The notes under the pieces were generated by a model, which saw only the letters and a program-made list of their open reading frames with translations, was not told the DNA's origin and made no database searches. DNA of 47,391 nt, from assembly GCA_045630285.1 (NCBI GenBank), contig JAZQSX010000049.1:1-47391 (forward strand). The letters run 5' to 3'. Numbering within the stretch: the stretch's first letter is position 1; each line of letters starts with the position of its first letter. Position numbers and translations under genes: made by a program. Positions 9,201-16,600 of this stretch are shown one piece after another. The DNA is from RGIG3009 sp045630285. Lineage in GTDB: Bacteria; Bacillota; Clostridia; Oscillospirales; Acutalibacteraceae.

Positions 9201-10229
9201 CCGACCTACAACTACACGCTGGGTACCCACGACATGAACACGCAGCTCGGCTTCGATTGGCAGTACGGTTACCTGGAAGCCCGCTTCCGCATCCCGCGTC
9301 CGCGCGAGAACGAAAAGGGTGAAGACGGCGTGCCGGCGATCTGGTCGCTGCCGCCCAGCAAGCTGCATGCGAAGAGCGACGCCAACCTGAACTGGGTGGA
9401 AATGGACTGGATGGAATACTGGGGCATCAACGGTATGGGCACGAATCGCCCGAACGGCTTCTACACCATCTCGATCCACGATACCTACAAGGTCGGCGGC
9501 GATACGCTCGGTCAGTACAAGAACGCCGGTTTCAGCAAGAGCGGCTTGGGTGATGCCGAGTGGCATACCATGGGCTGGCTGTGGCAGAAGGGCATAATCA
9601 TCGCCTATCTCGACGGCGAAGAAGTGCTGCGCCAGACCTTCAGCGAGGATGAACTTCCCGATCCGTGGCCGACCGTTGTTGAAAACAAGGACGGCAACTA
9701 TCAGATGACGGGTGCGTTCTCGCACCTGGATGAGGAAGAGCTGGTTCTGTTCCTCGGCGGTTCCAAGGACAATCCGATGGAAGTCGATTACATCCGCATC
9801 TGGGCCGGTAACGGTGACGGCATTACGCCTCCGGCTCCCGGCGAGGACGGCGATGAAGGCGGAGACGATATCGTCGATATGGAAGCGGAAGACTTCTGGT
9901 ACAACTACTGCACCGACGATTGGGGCGATCCCATTGTCGGAGCGAACGAGGATAACTACCAGAACATCCTGAACGGTCAGGATCTGTGGGAGAAGCTCTC
10001 CGACGCACGCCGTGAGGAGATCAACGCATATCTCACGAGCATCGGTCAGCTGACCTACGACGAGCTGCTCGCAGCGGCACTGATCATTGCCGCCGGCGGC
10101 GAGCCCGGGGCTCCCGATTCTCCGGATACCGGTGAGCACATGGTGTGGCCGGCAATCGCAGCAGCCGTTATGGCGCTGAGTGCCGTGATCCTGTGGATCT
10201 CCCGCAAACGCAAAAAGAATAAGTCCTAA
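3228..10229 (+). CDS. Giant surface protein B: 8 Big_2, 7 CBM-like modules, CARDB, GH16-like, SPDTG sortase signal
   Basis: This 2333-residue protein starts at the ATG at 3228 (GAAAGGAGA 7 bases upstream); an in-frame start further upstream would put extra residues before an obvious signal peptide (about 1-34). Big_2 modules alternate with jelly-roll modules that begin with 'GGDFE' or 'NGDFE' and end with 'YIDNVSL'-type strands, typical of CBM4/9-like binding domains. Residues about 35-365 are repeated once at about 366-700. A CARDB-like domain follows (about 1796-1915), then a GH16-like domain (about 1932-2195) with E2058-M-D2060-W-M-E2063. A helical stalk (about 2212-2295) precedes S2298-P-D-T-G, a hydrophobic segment and a Lys/Arg tail, a complete sortase signal of the (S/P)PxTG type. 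It is predicted to be wall-anchored and glucan-binding; catalysis is untested. Confidence 0.87.
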   Translation: MKNNARRIVSWIAAMTLLLTCAISGIVLPAAAETASFKLKDEAMYLAPGDAGGYVVFNATQPLTPEGEPYTEKLTWTTSDESIVKIHDASTGLFKTVKNASGKATITATNAAGESHSCEVTVAFDGEAISGGDFEYALARHNRWGNIIKSGIGEVVTDPDDANNKVLALSCNGTSASANFMSSVTMNPNQRYKFSFDVKGVDANSAIFWVQKANATIESANVELSGTGAGSWQYLTTKTNEWSHFEYVVQIAANPNRNYVFGFDNVNTDQLLYLDNVSLTALGTAESIELSETEAELEVGDELDLTVTASPDGATMNRVKWMTSNDKVATVENGKIKAIGEGSATITALSGTLVATCTVNVTVPEASFKLADELVYVAPGDSGGYVTYFATHAVTPEGELYTEPLTWSTSNSSVLAVSKAETGLFKTVKGVSGEATVTAKNAAGESASCKVVVTFDGELIVGGDFEHRTENVDTSRWKNLLKEKTASKQGQMVADPQNPANTVMAWPCNSASAYAEYYAGLTIEPNRTYKFSMDVKGYDGSAVALYFKTGAKGCTVLSTNVGDSPVGGWQTIPMKATEWTRVEYTIKTGASVDRNYLFGFDHTVADTLLYYDNISLTELGTAESIELSETEVELDPGQETQLTVTASPEGATFNRVQWLTSDANVATVVDGKITAIGGGTATITALSGTLVATCKVKVTGASILPPDEDADGYVAKIDFDHAPKGFATLKNENYILEGVGIDGSKAFMVSGDKGDYVEFAADANIMMLPGETYILRFKTKGGPMRLEFGPQGTYYQIPLTETYSNPSAFTPSNADWTTYQRVIRPTTSAFNFTWLRVKFDADNTPVYIDDVVLIKVDDLIAQVGSFDLESGRYGLTALADVAAAGDIVVDPLNTEDATDKVLSFPTKKDSETAPYATTSNAPFYLDSATTKLQTGVFYAGRPYTLSMDVYGAAMGVFFDASKGVSVLDHTAEKGADGWYQVGGDATKDGWKTYTFTIYTDETTKAFDKLFAFAKNAEDAAEYSDITAATYIDNVTLIQKEVAPESLTISKTELLMGVDATQKLGVTPNPSFATMGKVTWTSDNEAVATVKNGTVTAVGVGKATVTATCGELKATCVVTVVDEAVSFTLVTDKLHLAPGVSKTPTLATVPANTKPGAIAWTSDKPAVATVDAATGKVTAVAQGTAVITGKKGDVTVTCTVTVDEFGERIIGGDFEMNDWNNGTFTTNIIKDTVGTVVDDEGNLVLKLPGSANSALYLSSLMLEDGKDYRLTFKAKGTKVRTHINGDNVINGAGETDTTLTTTGWKTVTVSFTYKAGGNKSAVVALSNQGGSSKDLYIDDVSLVQLPAATGMEIVPGEIKLLPGTTNPLAWAPIPSDAYISDEGITWSSSDPTIVAVDAETGKVTALGQDGQSAEITVTNGTFSKTVTVMVSDYANLLWNGDFEQGASINWGNNAKIKPGVGKDGSWGLVLTATGDNFFKGDIPAKPGTKYTLSWDYLPVAGAKFKVWSSKLGFNNNAGSSTGTGWQTKTTVFTTPAGMDLSNVGWILSIVGEAMGKEGYVVVDNLSISLYTSGVEAEKIELNKNQLTLMPGRTGNLTIQATPINGDVNRVTWTSSNEDVATVEYGVVTGIGEGTATITAKLKSGLTASCEVRVSGNEAFITNGTFSDTKDDSWTLSESGAEIVSGVGVLDSNAVSLKTNGSIQQTITGLKPDTKYQLFVRFRSDKAGKLVVDLSNSAATLYNKTLSSVAGWTKGIYDFTTDATVTETDVFTLTIAPDAGQAGPILVDNVLLAEQATMIDFIVEDVFWLLDDPMAATDQVKPGTELTFYVLIKNQGTDAVKAEQSIVIDICMDGEPVLSIPYTFVTGMESGGYETIASTVPWAAVAGDHVISARVNATLSVLEIDDTNNNTQQKDLRVNDVILTAPEIADMAGFNELIFSDDSNTTDTFDTMATGGDGYKWYVIRPWDNKNATAHLGEDYSVKDGVLTLHSVVPTYNYTLGTHDMNTQLGFDWQYGYLEARFRIPRPRENEKGEDGVPAIWSLPPSKLHAKSDANLNWVEMDWMEYWGINGMGTNRPNGFYTISIHDTYKVGGDTLGQYKNAGFSKSGLGDAEWHTMGWLWQKGIIIAYLDGEEVLRQTFSEDELPDPWPTVVENKDGNYQMTGAFSHLDEEELVLFLGGSKDNPMEVDYIRIWAGNGDGITPPAPGEDGDEGGDDIVDMEAEDFWYNYCTDDWGDPIVGANEDNYQNILNGQDLWEKLSDARREEINAYLTSIGQLTYDELLAAALIIAAGGEPGAPDSPDTGEHMVWPAIAAAVMALSAVILWISRKRKKNKS

Positions 10230-10249
10230 CGGATAGCATAGTTCTTGCG

Positions 10250-10287
10250 ACGGCAGTCGATGCAACGGCATCGGCTGCCGTTTTTTA
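10250..10287 (+). terminator. Rho-independent terminator after gene B
   Basis: ACGGCAGTCGATGC and GCATCGGCTGCCGT pair with one G-T wobble around a short AAC loop, followed by a run of T residues. It lies 20 bases after the stop codon. Confidence 0.9.
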
Positions 10288-10611
10288 TATCCGAAAGGCG
10301 AAAAATCCCGGGTTTTATGCCTGAAAAACGGCAAAATCCGAGTTTTTTGGTCGAAAGGCACCTTGTGACGAGATATGCATAGATTTTGTGCAATATAACC
10401 AAATTGGGACAGTGGTTTTAGTCGCATTTGTAGAATTGAACATCCTGTCTTGCATTTTCAAAAGCGCTGTGTTATGCTTAACTTGGTCAATGGTCTCTAA
10501 AAAGGGGAAAGTATACCCTTTTTCGGAGCTGTTGGCACCCATTAGCACGGCGGAATGTGCATATTACCGCCGTGGTTCCCGGGAGTTCACTTTGAAAGGG
10601 GAAGAGTGCGT
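10288..10611 (+). promoter_or_regulatory. Intergenic region with promoter and structured leader of gene C
   Basis: No gene is visible. The promoter is TTGCAT (10450-10455), a 17-bp spacer and TATGCT (10473-10478). The leader of about 127 bases holds two inverted repeats: AAAAAGGG/CCCTTTTT (10499-10523), and CACGGCGG/CCGCCGTG (10546-10574) with a 13-base loop. The first looks like a weak terminator and could attenuate. The ribosome site GAAAGGGGAAGAG precedes the ATG at 10612. Confidence 0.6.
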
Positions 10612-13600
10612 ATGAAAACAAACGCGCGCCGGATCGTATCGTGGATCGCAGCAATGACCTTGCTGTTGACCTGCGCTATCTCCGGACTGGTACTGCCGGC
10701 GGCAGCTACCGGTGAAGCTGTTGAGAACCTGGTTCCCAACGGCGATTTTGAGCAGGGTGCTGTGGCACCTTGGACAGGAACAAATGAGTATGTTTCTGTC
10801 AAAGACGGCGTCGGCTTTGGCGGCACCAAGGGCTTGGAGCTCGGTGCACACACCGCTGCTGTCGAAATTTATTGGAAGAGTTTTGCTCCCACGTTGGAGC
10901 CCAACTCGGTGTACGAGATCACCTACCTTGCCAAAGGTCCGAAGATCCGTTTGAGCGGTAATTCCCTGACGGATATTTCGATCGAAACTTCGTATTCCGA
11001 GGAAGTAGAGGGCGAGTGGACGACGGTGCGTTCTATCGTGAAAACGAAGGACAACCCGGCGTTTGATGCCAACTGGGGTGTCTATTTCCGCCGCGACGGT
11101 GCTGCGACGGAGGCTACGTATATCGACAACGTCGTGATGACGAAGTATTCGGATAAGACGCAGCATATCGTCGGCGGCAGCTTTGATGCCATCGGCAGAG
11201 ACCACTGGTATAACCATTTGAATGCCGGTGCGACGGTCGTGACCGAGGCGGATGGCAACAAAGCTCTCCAGATCCCTGCGGATCTGTCGGGCGATAAGTG
11301 GGTCACCGACCCCTATCTGACTCCCGGCGTGGAGTACACCGTTACCTTTAAGGCAAAGGGTGCGCCCATCAATTTCTTTATCTACGGCGGTCCCTCCGCT
11401 GACCCGTACGCTACCGGCGGCGACACCGGTACGTGGGCGACGACCGAGCAGTCGGATACCTACAAGACCTATACCTATGTCTTTACGGCAGGGTCCGGTG
11501 TTGCGTCTACCGACGATTACCTGTTGAATCTCACCCGTAACACGGCGGCGACCAAGACCGGCGCTGTTACCTACATCGACGATTTCAGCTTGGTTGAGAC
11601 GCCGGATCCGGTGTTTGAGATGCCCAGCCCGGATTTCTCGGGTGAGCACGGGTTTACCTACAACTCCACCCTCGCCGGTTCGTTCGCTGCGGGCGATGCT
11701 GTCCCGACGCAGACCGATACGGACGGCAACAAGTACATCACCGTTCCTGCGAACGGCAAGTACATCCGCTCTCCGCTGGTGAAGTATAACCTGGCGAAGG
11801 GCGATTGGATCCGCATTGAATTTAAGATGCGTAAGAACGACGCCGGTAAGGCGACGCTTGCCATGCAGCTGCAGGGCGGTATGTTCGACGGCTATGCACA
11901 GCCGGAATGGACGATTGAAGATGCCTCGACCGGTACGACCGGTAACGGCGAGTGGTTTACCTACGTGACCTATGCACAGGCACAGCAGGCGACTACCGGT
12001 TTCTACGCCGTTCCGTTCCTGCTTTCCAACAAGACGACCGCCGACCTGACGGTGGATATCGACGATTTCCAGATCGAAGTGTTGCCTGCGGGCACCACGA
12101 AGTACGATTTTGAGCTGCTCGACGGCAGTGGCTTTGATGAGAAGTCCTCCGCGCTGAACGACTACGGCTTCGGCGGTCTGTTCAACGACGGCGGTAAGAT
12201 CGTTGCCGATCCCGCTGATGCGAAGAACAACGTCTTGTACTTCGACGGTACTGCTGCCAAGGTGCAGGCGTACTTCTACCCGATCAACTACACGTATGTT
12301 CCGGACGGCACGAATACCAAGAAGAACGTCCGTATGGAAGCGAACGCGCTCTACAAGCTGACCTACCGTCAGAAGGGTGCCGGCACCACGACGCCCGGTA
12401 TTACGTCGTCCTATGGCACGGTGCTTTCGGTGGCGGGTGAGCCGGGCAAGGCTTCCGACGAGTGGAAGACCATCACCGTGTACTACCAGACGGCGGCTTC
12501 CATCAATCCCAACTATGGTTGGGATTTCAAGACCAGCGGCGAAGTGTATCTGGATGATTTCTCGCTGAAGATGGTTCAGCCGGCGACTTCCGTCGAGCTG
12601 GATAAGACCACCGCAAAGGTTACGGAAGGCGAAACGCTGAAGCTGAATGCTGTGGCGAAGCCGGAAGGTTCTTTCGCAGCCGGCATCACTTGGACTTCCA
12701 GTGATGAGACGGTGGCAACGGTTGCCGATGGCGTTGTGACGGCTCTCAAGGCCGGTACGACCACCATTACGGCCACCTCCGGCACCCTCACGGCGACCTG
12801 CGCGGTCACGGTTGAGGCGAAGGGCGAGGTTATTGAAGACCTCTTCACCAATGGCGATTTCGAGCAGGGTGCTTCGGTTGCTTGGGGCAACAGCTCTTAT
12901 GTACAAAGCGGTGTTGGCAAAGATGGCAGTTACGGCTACTATCATAACCGCACCGAAGCCGATGAGTGGGCCGCAACGGCTCAAGTTCGCTACAAGGCGG
13001 TTTTGGCCGGTAAGTTGGAAGTCAATACGGAGTACATCCTGACGTTTGATTACAAAACGTCCGGTGCGGCGCTGGGTCAGTTCTATTTTGACGTGAACTT
13101 CGGCAAGACTTCTGACGGCAAAGATTTCAACTCCGGTTTTGATCTGCCTGCAGGCGTTTCGTCGTGGACGACGCAGACAGTGAAGTTTACCACGCCGGCT
13201 ACCATTACCCCGAACACCGGTTGGGAGTTCTCCATCCGTGCCCGCGGCGGTGTCGGTGAAGTGTGGTATGACAACTTTAAGCTGACGAAGGCTCCTAAGG
13301 TTGCCTTGGAAGGTATTGCGCTGAACAAGACAACAGCTACCGTTGAGGTAGACAGCACGGTGGCACTGACCGTAACGGCAACTCCCGATGGCGCTGATCT
13401 TTCGGCGCTGACATGGGAAAGCAGTGATGCGACCGTTGCCAAGGTTGAGGGCGGCATTGTGACCGGTCTGAAAGCCGGCACGGCGACGATCACTGCTAAG
13501 GTCGGTGATATCACGGCCACCTGTGTTGTGACAGTCGAGGCGAAGGCTGCTGTTGATCCCGACGTTTTGGTTGACGAAAAATTCGAGAACGGCCCGCAGG

Positions 13601-16600
13601 GCGTGTTCGCCGGTGCTACCGATACCAGCACGTCCTGGAAGATCGTGGACGGTGGCGTGGACGGCGGCAAGGCTCTTGCCATTACCTATAAGAACGGCGA
13701 CCGTTGGTTCAAGTGGAACACCTTGACCTTCGAGCCGAACACCCGTTACAGCATCACCTTCCTTGCGAAGGGTCCGCAGGTCCGTTTGGGCGTGTATAAG
13801 TACAGCGGCTCGGTGGATGCTAAGGGTGGTTCCTTCAACCTGTACACCCGTCCGTATCAGGACGATTGGACGTCCTATCGCCTGGAGTTTACCACCGGCG
13901 CCAACGGCTTCGGTTATGACCCGGCGAATGCGGGCTACGGTATGTTCTTCAACCGTGCCTCTGCGCTTGCGGATACCACGGAAGTGACCCTCATCGACAA
14001 CTTCAAGATCGCGAAGACCGATGAGACCACCGACCGTATCGTCGGCGGTGACTTCACCTATCCCGGTATGCAGCAGTGGTACGGCAAACACCTGAGCAAC
14101 ACTGCTGACGGCTACGTCGTCGTGGCGGATCCCGATGATGCGACCAATAAGGTCCTGAAGATCCCGGCTTCCACCGGCCAGTTGGGTGATAACTTCCTGC
14201 AGGGCGTGTACCTGGAGGCGGGTCGTCTGTATGAGTTGTCCTTCAAGGCGAAGGGTGCTCCGTTCGGTGTTTTCATGCCCAAGAAGCAGACCTCCGGCGG
14301 TACGCTGACCGGTGATACTTGGTTCCACACGGAAGAGTCTGCCGATTGGAAGACCTATACCTATACGTTCACGACTACCGCCACCGCTGCCGGTTATGCC
14401 GAGGCGAACTGGATTTTGAACGTCTCCCGTAATATGGACGTTACCGGCGATTCCTACATCGACGATTTCAGCATCAAGCTGACGACTATTCCGGATGCGA
14501 CTGCTGTCACGCTGAACAAGACCGAGACCTCGCTCGGCGTCAACGCGACCGAGACGCTGACCTTTACCACCACGCCGACCGGTGCCAAGTACGATTCCGT
14601 TTCCTGGAAGTCCAGCGACGAGAACGTGGCGACCGTCGTTGACGGCGTTGTGACTGGTAAAGCGACCGGTACTGCTACCATCACTGTGACTGTGATGGTC
14701 GGCGACACCGCACTGACCGCGACCTGCACTGTGAAGGTCGTTGTCAAGGCAGAGAGCTTTGAGATCGTGCAGGATTCCCTGCATCTGGCTCCTTCTACCA
14801 ATTCCAACCGCCTGTGGGTGTACGAGACGATCGATCTCGTGACCGTACCCGCCGATGCGGATATTTCCGGTCTGATCTGGAAGTCCAGCGACGAGACTGT
14901 GGCGACCGTGGATGCCAAGGGTCAGGTCAAGGCGATCGGCGCCGGTACTGCTACCATCACCGTGACCGACGGCACGCTTTCCGACAGCATCACTGTGACG
15001 GTGGATGCGTTTGGTGAGCGCATTACCGGCGGTGACTTCGAGGGTGACGATTGGAACATTACCTACTGGACCTCCTCCATTATTAAGGATGGCGCCTGCA
15101 CGCTGACTGCTGATCCGGAGAACCCGGACAACACCGTGCTGATGGTTCCTGCGCAGTCGCAGGCGAAGTGGATGTGGCCTGCGCACGTGGATGCGGGCGT
15201 TGTCTACAAGCTGACCATGAAGGTGAAGAGCGCCAACGGTGAATCGATGATCCACATCACTCCTTCGTATGTCCAGGGCGCCTCGGATTCCGGTTGGGTC
15301 TCCAAGACCATTTCCACCGAGGGCTGGACGGAAGTCAGCTACATCATCCATACGGTTTCCACCGGTTTGAACCGTAACTATCTGTACGGCTTCGGCACCA
15401 ATCTGGGCGCCGCTCCGATGTTTGTTGATGACGTGTCGATGGTACAGCTGCCGGATGCGACCTCCATCGCTCTGGAAGATACCTCGATCGGTGTCAAGGG
15501 TAGCAAGGATCTGGCCTTGACGACGACTCCTGCCGAGTCCAACGTTCCCGCACTCACTTGGGAGAGCAGTGATCCCACCATCATTTCGGTGGATCAGAGC
15601 GGTAAGATCACGGCGGTTGCCGGTGAAGGCTCTGTTACCATCACTGCGAAGAGCGCCGACGGTTCTCTGTCCGCATCCTGCACCGTGTCTATCGCCGGTG
15701 ACTATGCGACCGAGATCAAGCTGAACCACGATACTCACTACGCGAAGAAGAATTCCACTTTGCAGCTCACGATGTCCACCACGCCGGCCAACGCGCTTTA
15801 CAAGAATCTCGTTTGGACCTCCAGCGACGAGACCATCGCGACTGTGGATCAGAACGGTCTGGTGACCATTCTCGACAAGGAAGGCGAGACGGTTATCACC
15901 CTGACCTCCGGCGAATTGACCGCTACCTGCAAGGTCGTTGTTCCGGGCACTGCCCAGAGCTTCGAGCTGAAGGACGAGACCATCAAGCTTGCTCCGAAAC
16001 GCGGCAGCAGCACGATCACCAAGACATTGGTGATCGTGACCACGCCTCCGAACTCCACTGCGGGTGATCTGACCTGGACCTCCAGCAACGAAGCGGTTGC
16101 TACCGTGGATGCGAACGGTCTGGTCACTGCTCTGGCGGAAGGCGAGACCACCATCACCGTGAAGAACGCCGACGGCTCCATCACCGATACCTGCGTGGTA
16201 ACGGTTGCTTGGGATGGCGAGCGTATTCCCGGCGGTGACTTCGAGAGCGGCGACTGGAATGTGAGGACCTGGTCCAGCATCATCAAGGACGGTAAGGGCT
16301 ATGTCATTACTGATCCCGATGACATGGATAACATGGTTCTGGCGTTCCCGAGAGACAACGATGCGCTGAGTGCACTGTGGATGAACAGCTTGCATGTCAA
16401 CGCCGGCAAGACCTACAGAATTTCCTTCAAGGTGAAGGGTGAGAGTGCGGCGCAGCTCGCAGCGTATTTCCACCCGACCTCCTGCAGCCTGAACGGTTGG
16501 AAGTATGTCAGCAACCTCACCAACGAGTGGACCGAAGTTTCCTACGTCTTCACCACCAACGCGTTGGATGACGGCACCTCTGCTGCCCTCAACCGCAACT

